From Gammaproteobacteria bacterium LSUCC0057 (lineage in GTDB: Bacteria; Pseudomonadota; Gammaproteobacteria; Pseudomonadales; Porticoccaceae): 64,000 nt of DNA. The translations under genes were made by a program, and so were the position numbers. Where the stretch lies: the NCBI GenBank assembly GCA_004535795.1, contig SPIA01000003.1:62001-126000 (forward strand), written 5' to 3'. The number at the start of each line of letters is the position of its first letter. Position 1 is the stretch's first letter. Below are positions 35,528 through 44,041 of this stretch, piece by piece. Below the pieces are notes generated by a model that had not been told where the DNA came from, did not search any database, and was given only the letters and a program-made list of their open reading frames with translations.

Positions 35528-37585
35528 ATGAGTTATCGGTTGGGCGTGGATGTGGGTGGTACCTTCACAGATCTGTTGCTGATCAACGAAGAGAGTGGGC
35601 AGACTTACACGGCCAAGGTGCCGTCGACGCCGCACGACTCCTCGGTGGGAGTGCTCAACGGCATCGCGCGGATTTGCGACGAATCGGGGGTCGATCCTAA
35701 ACAGATCGGCCGCGTCATGCACGGCACCACGGTTGCCACCAATGCGGTGCTGACTGGCAAAGGGGCGGTGGTTGGGCTGATTACCACCGCCGGCTACGAA
35801 GACACGCTGCAAGTGGCGCGCAGCTACTGCCCGGGCGGGCTCGGTGGCTGGGTGAGCTTTGTCAAAAAGCCGTTGTTGGCACCGCTGGAGCTGACCATCG
35901 GCGCCATTGAGCGGTTAGATGCTGATGGCGGGGTCGTCACTCCGCTCGACGAGCAGGCGCTGCGCGAGTCGCTACAGACGCTGCGCGGCAAAGGCCGCAT
36001 TGAGGCGCTGACCATCTGCTTTATCAACTCGTATATGAACGGCGCCCACGAGCAGCGCGCCCGCGAGATTGCCGCTGAAATTTTTACCGATGTGCCGATC
36101 TCAATCTCCAGCGAAGTGGTGCCAGAGATGCAGGAGTACGAGCGCACCGAGACCACCGTGGTCAACTCCTATGTGCGCCCAGAAGTGGCAAACTATGTGG
36201 CCAACTTGCAGGCGGCGCTCGACGACAAAATGGGCAGCGACACCCAGCTGTCTATTTTGCGCTCCGATGGCGGTTTGGCCTCGGCCCGCGCCTCTGGTGA
36301 GTCACCGGTCAATCTGCTGATGTCGGGCCCCGCCGGTGGGGTGTCGGGGGCGATCTACTTCTGCTCGCGGGCCGGCTACGACAATATTCTTACCTTTGAT
36401 ATGGGCGGCACCTCGACTGATGTCGCGCTGATTCAGGAGTCGCGGGCGCGGGTGCGGCGCGAGACCATTGTCGGCGATGTGCGGGTGCGCGCCCCCTCAG
36501 TGGATGTGCGCACCGTCGGCGCCGGCGGCGGCTCAATCGCTTTTGTCCCCGAGCTGACCAAGGCGCTGCGGGTCGGCCCCGAGTCGGCCGGCGCGGTGCC
36601 GGGCCCCGCTTGCTACATGAAGGGCGGCGAGCTGCCGACGGTGTGTGACGCCAACGTCGTGCTCGGCTATCTGCCCAGCGATGTGCAGCTCGGCGGTGCC
36701 ATGCAGATTAACCGCGACGCCTCGGTGGCGGCGGTACAGACGGTCGCCGATGCCATGGGTATTGAGTTGATGGAGGCCGCGGAGGGCATTATCCGCATCG
36801 TCAATGAGGCGATGTTCGGTGCACTGCGGCTGGTGTCGGTAGAGCAGGGCTACGACCCGCGCGACTTTGCGCTGGTCGGCTTTGGCGGCGCTGGCCCGCT
36901 GCACGCCAATGCGTTGGGCATTCTCACCGACGCCTGGCCGGTGATTGTGCCGCCCGGCCCGGGGGTGTTGTGCGCCTACGGCGACGCCACTACCCAGGTG
37001 CAGGATGAGGCGGCGCGCACCTATCTGACCATGGCCGGCGATATCAGCGACCAGCAGCTGTTGGCCGATCTCGCCGAGCTCACTACTCGCGCCGGCGAGT
37101 CGCTGCTCGCCGATGGTATACCCAGCGACGAGCATCAAGTGACCTACCAGGCCGACCTGCGCTATGCCGGACAGGCCTTCCAAATCACCGTCGACTTTAC
37201 CGAGGCCGAGCTGAAAGCGCGCGGTATCAGCCTGCTCACCGATCAGTTCGACGCCGAGCACGAGCAGCTGTTCACCTTTAAGTTGGGCGATGGCCACGAG
37301 ATTTTGATGATTCGCGCGGTGGTCAAAGCGCGCGGCAAAGCGATCGCCGAGCGGGTGGTGGGCAGTGCCAGCAGCAGTCTGGCCGACTGCAAGTTGCACG
37401 ACAGCCGCTTCTACTACCAGAGCGCCTGGCACGACGCCGCCATCTACAACCGCGACTTGCTGCACCCGGGGTTGGTAGTGCCGGGTCCGGCCATTGTCAG
37501 CGAGATGGACTCGACCACCGTGGTGCTGCCCGGCTACGCCGCTGCGGTCGATGCGGTCGGCAACCTTTTGATCAACCCAGCTTGA
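35528..37585 (+). CDS. hyuA: Hydantoinase/oxoprolinase family protein, A subunit
   Basis: This 685-residue ATP-dependent subunit has an actin-like N-terminal domain (LGVDVGGTFTDLLL) and the central signature LTFDMGGTSTDVALI. HAMLGGFGGAGPLHANAL-type FGGAGPLHAN lies later, with the C-terminal propeller-like region beyond. With HyuB it would hydrolyse a cyclic imide or amide (N-methylhydantoin, 5-oxoproline type), or carboxylate a ketone as in acetone/acetophenone carboxylase. The proteins have no third small subunit of the acetone carboxylase type nearby. A four-base gap plus ribosome-binding site couples it to hyuB. Confidence 0.92.
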   Translation: MSYRLGVDVGGTFTDLLLINEESGQTYTAKVPSTPHDSSVGVLNGIARICDESGVDPKQIGRVMHGTTVATNAVLTGKGAVVGLITTAGYEDTLQVARSYCPGGLGGWVSFVKKPLLAPLELTIGAIERLDADGGVVTPLDEQALRESLQTLRGKGRIEALTICFINSYMNGAHEQRAREIAAEIFTDVPISISSEVVPEMQEYERTETTVVNSYVRPEVANYVANLQAALDDKMGSDTQLSILRSDGGLASARASGESPVNLLMSGPAGGVSGAIYFCSRAGYDNILTFDMGGTSTDVALIQESRARVRRETIVGDVRVRAPSVDVRTVGAGGGSIAFVPELTKALRVGPESAGAVPGPACYMKGGELPTVCDANVVLGYLPSDVQLGGAMQINRDASVAAVQTVADAMGIELMEAAEGIIRIVNEAMFGALRLVSVEQGYDPRDFALVGFGGAGPLHANALGILTDAWPVIVPPGPGVLCAYGDATTQVQDEAARTYLTMAGDISDQQLLADLAELTTRAGESLLADGIPSDEHQVTYQADLRYAGQAFQITVDFTEAELKARGISLLTDQFDAEHEQLFTFKLGDGHEILMIRAVVKARGKAIAERVVGSASSSLADCKLHDSRFYYQSAWHDAAIYNRDLLHPGLVVPGPAIVSEMDSTTVVLPGYAAAVDAVGNLLINPA

Positions 37586-37598
37586 GGGAGTGCAGAGC

Positions 37599-39473
37599 AT
37601 GACTGCGAGAATTATTGAAACCAACAGCGCCCCACTCAACACCGTTGAGGTGCCAGGGGTGACAGTGGATATCATCGAAAATGGCCTGCGCAACGCCCGC
37701 GAAGAGATGGACGCAGTGCTGTTTCGCACCGCCATGTCGCCGGGTATCCGCGAACAGGGCGACTGCTTCCCAATGATCGCCAACCGCGACGGCAAGATGG
37801 TGGTCGGCCAGTTCGGCTCGTTCATCGGCCCGTTTTTGCAAGCCTACGACGCCGAGATTGAAGAGGGCGATGTGATCCTCACCAACGACCCTTACATGTG
37901 TAACGCCGCGGTATCGCACCTGCCCGACTGGGTGGTGCTGGTGCCGGTGTTTAAACAGGGCCGCCACATCGCCTGGTCGGCGATGTTTGGCCATATGTCC
38001 GACAATGGCGGCATGGTGCCCGGCTCAATCCCGATTGAAGCGACCACCATCTTCCAAGAGGGGATCCGCATACCGCCGACCAAACTGTATAAAAAAGGGG
38101 TGTTGCAGTCCGACCTGCTCGAGTTGATTTTGCACAACGTGCGCACCCCGCAGTGGAACCGCTTCGACTTGAACGCGCTGGTCGCCGCCTGCAATACCGC
38201 CGCCAAGCGCTGTGTCGAACTGGCCGAGCGGTTTGGCGATGATGTCCTCTACTCGACGATGGATGTGATGCTGCAGCGCAACTACGATGCCATGAAGCAC
38301 ATTATTGGCATGTTTATTCCCGAGCAGCCGCGCGAGTTTGAAGATTACCTCTGCGACGACGGCATGGGCATGGGCCCCTACAAAATTAAATGCAAAATGT
38401 GGCGCGAGGGCGACAAAGCCATTTTTGACTTTGCCGGCACCGACCCGCAGGCGCAGAGCTCGGTGAACTTCTTCCTCAACGAAGATATGTTCAAGATGTT
38501 CTTTGGCTCGTTCACCATTAACGTCGTCGACCCGCAGATTGTTTTTAACGACGGCTTCTACGATCTGGTCGATGTGCGCATCCCGCAGGGCACGCTGCTC
38601 AAGCCCAACTACCCGGCAGCGCTGTCGGGGCGCACCCATGCGCTCGGTCGCATCTTTGATGTGCTCGGCGCACTGTTGGGTATGGGCGCGCCAGAGATGA
38701 TGCTCAATGCCGCCGGCTTCTCCGATTCGCCGCACCTGTTCTACTCGGGATACGACCACCGCGAAGGTAAAAACGGCGACTGGTTCCAGCTGTTTCAGAT
38801 TGGCTTTGGCGGTATACCCGGCCGCCCGGTGGGCGATGGCCCCGACGGCCACTCGCTGTGGCCCGGCTTTACCAATGTCCCCAACGAGTTTATTGAGTCG
38901 TACTTCCCGCTGCGCATCGAGCGCTACGAGACCATCCCCGACTCCGGCGGCGCCGGCTTGCACCGCGGCGGCAACGGTCTCAGTGTCGCCTACCGCTTTT
39001 TGGCCGACGGCACTATCGGCATTCACGACGAGCGCTGGCTCACCTACCCGTGGGGGGTGCTCGGTGGCGACACCGGCATGCGCTCCACCAAGCGCATTGT
39101 TCGCGGCGACGGCAGCGAGCAGTGGCTGCCAGCCAAAGCAGAGGGTATTAAGGTCAAGGCCGGCGATCTGCTCTATTTCAACACCTGGGGTGGCGGCGGC
39201 TGGGGCAACCCGCTAGAGCGCGACCCCGAATTGGTGCGCGCCGACGTCGAGCGGCGCTTGGTGAGCCAGCGTGGTGCACGCCGCTACGGGGTGGTAATCG
39301 ATGCCGACGGCAATGTCGACAGCGATGCCACCACCGCGTTGCGCGCCGAGATGGCGGCGGCGCGCAGCGAGCAGCCTGCGCTGTTTAATTTTGGCGGCTC
39401 TGTCGAAGAGCTGCGCAGCCGTTGCCAAGCAGAGACCCATCTGCCAGCTCCAGTTGCCCCTACCTTTCGGTAG
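37599..39473 (+). CDS. hyuB: Hydantoinase/oxoprolinase family protein, B subunit
   Basis: This 624-residue partner of HyuA forms the metal-containing catalytic subunit of the N-methylhydantoinase/oxoprolinase/carboxylase superfamily. Motifs include REEMDAVLFRTAMSPGIREQGDCF, the metal region LTNDPYMCNAAVSHLPD, FGHMSDNGG and the glycine-rich PDSGGAGLHRGGNG. The C-terminal TWGGGGWGNPLERDPELV is also typical. I chose the ATG at 37599, nine bases after GGGAG, over a GTG at 37590. It is followed after 134 bp by a receptor gene on the same strand. Confidence 0.92.
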   Translation: MTARIIETNSAPLNTVEVPGVTVDIIENGLRNAREEMDAVLFRTAMSPGIREQGDCFPMIANRDGKMVVGQFGSFIGPFLQAYDAEIEEGDVILTNDPYMCNAAVSHLPDWVVLVPVFKQGRHIAWSAMFGHMSDNGGMVPGSIPIEATTIFQEGIRIPPTKLYKKGVLQSDLLELILHNVRTPQWNRFDLNALVAACNTAAKRCVELAERFGDDVLYSTMDVMLQRNYDAMKHIIGMFIPEQPREFEDYLCDDGMGMGPYKIKCKMWREGDKAIFDFAGTDPQAQSSVNFFLNEDMFKMFFGSFTINVVDPQIVFNDGFYDLVDVRIPQGTLLKPNYPAALSGRTHALGRIFDVLGALLGMGAPEMMLNAAGFSDSPHLFYSGYDHREGKNGDWFQLFQIGFGGIPGRPVGDGPDGHSLWPGFTNVPNEFIESYFPLRIERYETIPDSGGAGLHRGGNGLSVAYRFLADGTIGIHDERWLTYPWGVLGGDTGMRSTKRIVRGDGSEQWLPAKAEGIKVKAGDLLYFNTWGGGGWGNPLERDPELVRADVERRLVSQRGARRYGVVIDADGNVDSDATTALRAEMAAARSEQPALFNFGGSVEELRSRCQAETHLPAPVAPTFR

Positions 39474-39607
39474 TGGGCGGTAGTTGGCAGGGAAATTGCT
39501 GAATGTTTTGTAACCGATGTACTTTTTAACCCAGCAACACCCGAGTGACCCGCAGTAAAAAAGTTAATTAAAAGCAAGTTCATAACGGAAAGACCTAGGA
39601 GAGAAGC

Positions 39608-42127
39608 ATGAAAGTAACCGCTAAGAAATTACTCGCGACCAGCATCATCGCCACCCTGGCAACCCCGGTAGTGGCGGATATCACTATAGAAGAGGTAGTG
39701 GTCTCGGCGCGTAAGCGCTCAGAAAACCTGCAAGAGGTACCCATTGCGGTATCAGCGTTCACCGAGGGCACCATTCAGAGTGCCGGCATTGAGCGCCCGG
39801 CAGACTTTATCAGCCTGATGCCCAACGTCACCATCGTCGATACCGCCAACGTCGGAGATACCCAGGTGAACATTCGCGGTATCGTCTCGACCCGCGACGC
39901 CGAGTCGACCTTTGCTTATGTGGTCGACGGGGTGCTGGCCACCAACCCCAACAGCTTCAACGAAGAGCTGCTCGATGTCCGCCAAATTGAGGTGCTGAAA
40001 GGGCCGCAGGGGGCGCTCTACGGTCGCAATGCAGTCTCCGGCGCGATCTTGGTCACCACCAATGAGCCGGAAAACGAGTTTGAGGGCAAAGTAAAAGTAG
40101 GCGCCGGCAATAACGGCACTAAAAGCGCGAGCGCCGTTGTCAGCGGCGCGCTGGTCGACGATGTGCTGCTCGGCCGCCTGAGCATTAGCCAGAAAGAGAC
40201 CGACGGCCACTACAGCAATGTCTTTCGCGGCGGCCAAGGCGCGGTGGATTATTTAGAGGACACCACTATTCGCGGGCGGCTGATCTGGAACGCCAGCGAC
40301 GATGTCAAAGTCGACCTGCGCGCTGGCAACAGCGAAGTGGAGGGCGGTGCCATTAACTTTAACGCCGTGTTCGCCATTCCCCAATTTGAGACCTTCTTCA
40401 ACTCCTCGTACTACGCCGATGTCAACGGCCACGATTTCATCTTTGCCAACAACGTGCCCGGGATTAACGAGCAAGAGACCAATGAGTTCTCGATTAAAAC
40501 GGACTGGGACCGCGACGGCGTTGATGTCTCGCTGGTAGTCAGCTACAGCGATTTAGAGGAGTTCCTGCTCTCCGACGGCACCTCGGCCTCGTTCTACGCC
40601 TATGACGGCACCGATTCCTGTTTGGCCGATCGCGATACCCTGAACAATATGCCGGTCGGTTTTGGTGGCGCCGGTCGCGCTGATCTGTTCGGTGACTACT
40701 TCGCTCCGTTCGGCGTCAACCCAGGCACTGTTGGCGAGGGCGTTTACGGCCCCTACACGCCGACCAGTTGTGATGGTTATCAGTATCAGGAGCGCAACCA
40801 GACCGATACCAGTGTCGAACTGCGCTTCACCTCCGACGAGGACTCAGAGCTGCGCTGGATTGCCGGCCTCTATATGGCCGAGATTGAGCGCGATGTGGTA
40901 GTTGCCTACGGTCAAGATACCGGCAACGGTTTCTTACTGCAGCCTTATGTACCCGCCGATGGCCCCAACCCGACCGATCTGATGTTCGACGACACCTTCG
41001 ATACCTCGGTGAAGGCGGTATTTGGCCAACTGGAGTTTGACCTCAACGACACCATGGAGCTGGCCTTTGCCGCCCGCTACGACCGCGAGGAGCGCGACGT
41101 TGACAACAACGTCCCCTATGCCACTGGCTCGGGCAACAACGCCAACTCTTCCGGGTTCATCAACCCAGCCTTTACTGCCGACAACGACTCCATTCCCAGC
41201 CGTAGTGCTACTTACAGTCAGTTCCAGCCGAAGGTCACCTGGAGTTGGGCGGCCAGCGACGACATCAACGTTTATGCCAGTTGGGGGGTGGGCTTCCGCA
41301 GTGGTGGCTTCAACTCGATCGGCAGCGAGGCGCTGATTGACTTCTGGTACGGCGACACCTGCCCATTCTTCTTGCCGACCTGTGGCGACCCTGGTATTGC
41401 GGTGGATGCCCAGCTCAACGTCAAAGATGAGTACGCCAAAGAGGTCTCTACTAGTTACGAGCTCGGTGCCAAGATGCAGTTTATGGATAACCGTCTGCGC
41501 GTTAACGCCGCGGTCTTTGATACTACTGTTGACGACAGCCAGTTCTTCGAATTCTTTGCCGGCCCATTCGGCTTGATGCGGGTGGTGACCACTATCGATG
41601 AGCTGAACATTCGCGGCTTTGAGGCGGACTTCAACGCGGTTGTCACCGAGAACTTCTCGCTGTTTGGCGGTGTCGGCTTTATCGACAGCGAGATTAAGCA
41701 GAATATCAACCGTCCGCTGTCGGTCGGCAACGAGGCGCCGCAGGCGCCGGATCGCACCTATAACTTGGGTGCCGAGTTCGACACCGAAGTGGCTACCGGC
41801 ATTAACTTGGTGGCGCGGCTCGATTGGCAGTACATTGGTGAGACTTGGTTCCACACCATGCAGGGTGAGGAGAGCCCGACGGTTTGGAACCTGTTCTATG
41901 GTCCTGGCAACAGCCAGAACTTTAGCAAAGCCAAGCGCGACGCTTACAACACCCTCAACGCCCGCCTCTCGCTCAGTGGTGAGCAGTGGGATGTGACGCT
42001 GTGGGGTAAAAACATCACCGACGAGGAGTACCTAGAGGAGGTGATTCAAGCGCCGGAGTTTGGCGGTTCGTTCATCCATCCGGGTGCCCGCGACAGCTAC
42101 GGTGTCGACTTCAGCTACCGTTTCTAA
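39608..42127 (+). CDS. TonB-dependent receptor (hydantoinase locus)
   Basis: This 839-residue outer-membrane receptor has a signal peptide (LLATSIIATLATPVVA), TonB-box-like IEEVVVSA and a plug with RSENLQEVPIAVSAF, NIRGIVSTRD, IEVLKGPQGALYGRNAVSG. The barrel ends in YRF, the usual aromatic end. AGGAGAG precedes the ATG. It shares direction with the hydantoinase operon and may be its last gene or have its own promoter in the 134-bp gap. It probably supplies the substrate of that pathway; several cysteines in the barrel (such as CPFFLPTCG) mark extracellular loops. Confidence 0.92.
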   Translation: MKVTAKKLLATSIIATLATPVVADITIEEVVVSARKRSENLQEVPIAVSAFTEGTIQSAGIERPADFISLMPNVTIVDTANVGDTQVNIRGIVSTRDAESTFAYVVDGVLATNPNSFNEELLDVRQIEVLKGPQGALYGRNAVSGAILVTTNEPENEFEGKVKVGAGNNGTKSASAVVSGALVDDVLLGRLSISQKETDGHYSNVFRGGQGAVDYLEDTTIRGRLIWNASDDVKVDLRAGNSEVEGGAINFNAVFAIPQFETFFNSSYYADVNGHDFIFANNVPGINEQETNEFSIKTDWDRDGVDVSLVVSYSDLEEFLLSDGTSASFYAYDGTDSCLADRDTLNNMPVGFGGAGRADLFGDYFAPFGVNPGTVGEGVYGPYTPTSCDGYQYQERNQTDTSVELRFTSDEDSELRWIAGLYMAEIERDVVVAYGQDTGNGFLLQPYVPADGPNPTDLMFDDTFDTSVKAVFGQLEFDLNDTMELAFAARYDREERDVDNNVPYATGSGNNANSSGFINPAFTADNDSIPSRSATYSQFQPKVTWSWAASDDINVYASWGVGFRSGGFNSIGSEALIDFWYGDTCPFFLPTCGDPGIAVDAQLNVKDEYAKEVSTSYELGAKMQFMDNRLRVNAAVFDTTVDDSQFFEFFAGPFGLMRVVTTIDELNIRGFEADFNAVVTENFSLFGGVGFIDSEIKQNINRPLSVGNEAPQAPDRTYNLGAEFDTEVATGINLVARLDWQYIGETWFHTMQGEESPTVWNLFYGPGNSQNFSKAKRDAYNTLNARLSLSGEQWDVTLWGKNITDEEYLEEVIQAPEFGGSFIHPGARDSYGVDFSYRF

Positions 42128-42142
42128 CGGCTGCTGAAAAAC

Positions 42143-42176
42143 AAAAAAACCCCGCTGGTAACAGCGGGGTTTTTTT
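42143..42176. terminator. Strong bidirectional terminator
   Basis: CCCCGCTG (42150-42157) and CAGCGGGG (42162-42169) form a perfect 8-bp stem with loop GTAA, flanked by seven A residues on one side and seven T residues on the other. It separates the receptor gene from suhB on the opposite strand and marks the border between accessory and core DNA. Confidence 0.93.
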
Positions 42177-42194
42177 ATGGCTTGAAGTCGTAGC

Positions 42195-42998
42195 TTAAGC
42201 GAGTTTGCCGAGATGTTTGGCGACAATCTGCAGCGACGGCTTGAACAGTTTCGGGGTGGCGGCAATGACATGGCCGGTCTCCAAAAACTGCTCGCCACCT
42301 TGAAAGTCGCTTACCATGCCTCCCGCTTCGCGGACAATTAACGCGCCCGCGGCAATATCCCATGGCTTTAAGTACATCTCCCAAAAGATATCAAAACGAC
42401 CGGCGGCGACATAGGCGAGATCGAGCGAAGCCACACCCAAGCGGCGCACGCCGGCGGAGTTGTTGGCAAACGCTTTCAGGCAGGCGAGGTAGTTGTCCAT
42501 CTGCGCAAAGCTGGGCTCGCTAAAGGGGATGCCGGTGGCCGACAGTGCCCCTTGGCCGGGGGCGCGGCCGGAGACGCGAATGCGTCGGCCGTTTAAGTGG
42601 GCGCCAGAACCCCGGCTGGCGGTAAACTCCTCGCGCTTAAAAGGCTCCAAAATTACCGCGTGTTCAAGCCGCCCTTTAATACGGCAGGCAATCGAGATCG
42701 CCACATGAGGAATACCGCGGACAAAATTGGTGGTGCCATCGAGCGGGTCGATAATCCACTCAGTCTCGCTGTCGGGGTTGCCGGTAACACCTGACTCTTC
42801 GCCGACAAAACGGTGGTTGGGGTAGGCCTTACTGATCTGGTAGATGATGGTCTCTTCACTACGCCGATCGACTTCGGTGACATAGTCGTGGCGACCCTTC
42901 TCGTCGACCTGAATGCGCTCTAAATCGTCGGCAGATTTAACAATCATCTCGCCCGCTTTGCGCGCAGCGCGCAGGGCAATGTTTACCATCGGGTGCAT
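42195..42998 (-). CDS. suhB: Inositol-1-monophosphatase family protein SuhB
   Basis: This 267-residue magnesium phosphatase acts on inositol-1-phosphate and, in E. coli, also assists ribosomal-RNA antitermination. The start MHPMVNIALRAARKAG matches SuhB of other gammaproteobacteria, so I use the ATG at 42998 and not the GTG twelve bases upstream. Motifs are GEESG (metal), WIIDPLDGTTNFVRGIPHVAISI and, near the C-terminus, YLKPWDIAAGALIVREAGG. It is divergent from trmJ, the arrangement also found in Pseudomonas and E. coli. Confidence 0.94.
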   Translation of the reverse strand: MHPMVNIALRAARKAGEMIVKSADDLERIQVDEKGRHDYVTEVDRRSEETIIYQISKAYPNHRFVGEESGVTGNPDSETEWIIDPLDGTTNFVRGIPHVAISIACRIKGRLEHAVILEPFKREEFTASRGSGAHLNGRRIRVSGRAPGQGALSATGIPFSEPSFAQMDNYLACLKAFANNSAGVRRLGVASLDLAYVAAGRFDIFWEMYLKPWDIAAGALIVREAGGMVSDFQGGEQFLETGHVIAATPKLFKPSLQIVAKHLGKLA

Positions 42999-43120
42999 GA
43001 GGTCTACCACAAGCTGTTAAATAGGGCGCGCATTGTACCAGAGAGAGCCTGTTCTGCTACACTTCGCGCCTTTTTAACTACCGCCGTTGAGTGCGCGACC
43101 ACCGCAGAGGCAGAGCCGTT

Positions 43121-43882
43121 ATGTTAGAGCGAAACGACAATATTAGGATCGTGTTGGTAAACAGCGCCCACCCCGGCAACATTGGTGGCGCAGCGCGGGC
43201 GATGAAAAATATGGGGCTGTCGCAGCTCTACTTGGTCGCCCCCCGCGAGTACCCGGCGCCGCGCGCTGTGTGGCGCTCGGCCGGCGCTCGCGATGTGCTC
43301 GCCAATGCGGTGGTGGTCGGCAGTGTAGAAGAGGCGGTCGCCGGTTGCGGCTTGGTGATTGGCACCAGTGCCCGCGAGCGGCGCATTCCGTGGCCGCTGA
43401 TTGACCCGCGTCAGTGCGGTCAACAGGTGTGGGCCGAGGCGGCCGATCACCCCACCGCTATTTTGTTTGGTCGCGAAGATCGCGGCCTCACCAACGAAGA
43501 GCTGCAGCAGTGCCACTACCATGTCAACATCCCCTCAAACCCCGACTACAGCTCGCTCAATTTGGCTACCGCGGTGCAGGTGTTAGCCTACGAGGTGCGT
43601 ATGGCCAGCCTGCAAGATAGCGCCGGCCAACTGCCGCCGCTCGGCGCCTGGGATCAACCGCTGGCCACAGCCGATGAGCTCGAGCTGTTTCACCAGCACT
43701 GGGCCAGCAGTCTGGCCGACTTGGGGTTTTACGATCGCGACAATCCCAAGCAGCTGTTGACGCGACTGCGCCGGCTGTTCAACCGCTCGCGTATGGACCG
43801 TATGGAGGTCTCTATTTTGCGAGGTGTATTGGCCACCATCGATAAAAAACTGACGGCCGCAGAGGCCAACGAGCCCTCTTAA
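43121..43882 (+). CDS. trmJ: tRNA (cytidine/uridine-2'-O-)-methyltransferase TrmJ
   Basis: This 253-residue SPOUT methyltransferase modifies the ribose of tRNA nucleotide 32. The N-terminus IRIVLVNSAHPGNIGGAARAMKNMGL is characteristic. The knot-forming motifs ILFGREDRGLTNEEL and IPSNPDYSSLNLATAVQVLAYE are intact. AGAGG precedes the ATG. In Pseudomonas cysE lies between trmJ and iscR; here it is missing and a GC-rich hairpin lies in the gap. Confidence 0.94.
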   Translation: MLERNDNIRIVLVNSAHPGNIGGAARAMKNMGLSQLYLVAPREYPAPRAVWRSAGARDVLANAVVVGSVEEAVAGCGLVIGTSARERRIPWPLIDPRQCGQQVWAEAADHPTAILFGREDRGLTNEELQQCHYHVNIPSNPDYSSLNLATAVQVLAYEVRMASLQDSAGQLPPLGAWDQPLATADELELFHQHWASSLADLGFYDRDNPKQLLTRLRRLFNRSRMDRMEVSILRGVLATIDKKLTAAEANEPS

Positions 43883-43889
43883 AGCGCTG

Positions 43890-43909
43890 CGCGGGCGCCA
43901 GCGCCCGCG
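43890..43909 (+). terminator. GC-rich hairpin after trmJ
   Basis: CGCGGGCGC and GCGCCCGCG form a 9-bp perfect inverted repeat with a two-base spacer (an 8-bp stem with a four-base loop in practice). No T-run follows, so it is at best a weak or factor-dependent terminator. It directly precedes the IscR sites. Confidence 0.45.
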
Positions 43910-43913
43910 GTTC

Positions 43914-43938
43914 AAACCTTACTAAAATAGTCCGGTAT
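43914..43938. promoter_or_regulatory. IscR type-1 binding site A
   Basis: The 25-bp stretch with core ACTAAAATAGTCCGGTAT matches the E. coli IscR type-1 consensus (ATASYYGACTRWWWYAGTCRRSTAT) at about 22 of 25 positions by my reading. It abuts site B with no gap, upstream of the iscR promoter. Confidence 0.75.
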
Positions 43939-43963
43939 TTAGTTGACTAAAACGGTAGGGAAT
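43939..43963. promoter_or_regulatory. IscR type-1 binding site B
   Basis: The 25-bp stretch with core GTTGACTAAAACGGT matches the same consensus at about 21 of 25 positions. It covers the -35 hexamer and spacer of the iscR promoter, so [2Fe-2S]-IscR bound here would block RNA polymerase. Confidence 0.72.
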
Positions 43964-43971
43964 TACATAAT
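43943..43971 (+). promoter_or_regulatory. isc operon promoter
   Basis: TTGACT (43943-43948), a 17-bp spacer and CATAAT (43966-43971) make a near-consensus sigma-70 promoter, 70 bp before the iscR start and overlapping IscR site B. Overlap of promoter and sites is the arrangement expected for IscR autorepression. Confidence 0.8.
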
Positions 43972-44041
43972 TAGCCTGGTCAATGAAGCTAACGCCAAGA
44001 GACAAACGATACCAATGGGTTTCAATGCAACGAGGTGATTT

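Noticed and set aside
36533-37825. Long minus-strand frame opposite hyuA
   Set aside because: It has strongly biased composition with many His, Arg and Gly and no recognisable motif. It mirrors the codon bias of hyuA on the other strand.
38025-39026. Long minus-strand frame opposite hyuB
   Set aside because: No motif or ribosome-binding site; hyuB on the plus strand is fully supported by family motifs.
35528-39473. Acetone or acetophenone carboxylase
   Set aside because: HyuA/HyuB-like sequences overlap with these carboxylases, but no gamma/small subunit gene is present and a carbamoyl-amidase lies in the operon. Kept only as an alternative.
40934-41854. Long minus-strand frame opposite the third TonB receptor
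   Set aside because: Low-complexity Val/Ala/Gly-rich translation without domains. It is explained as a shadow of the receptor gene.
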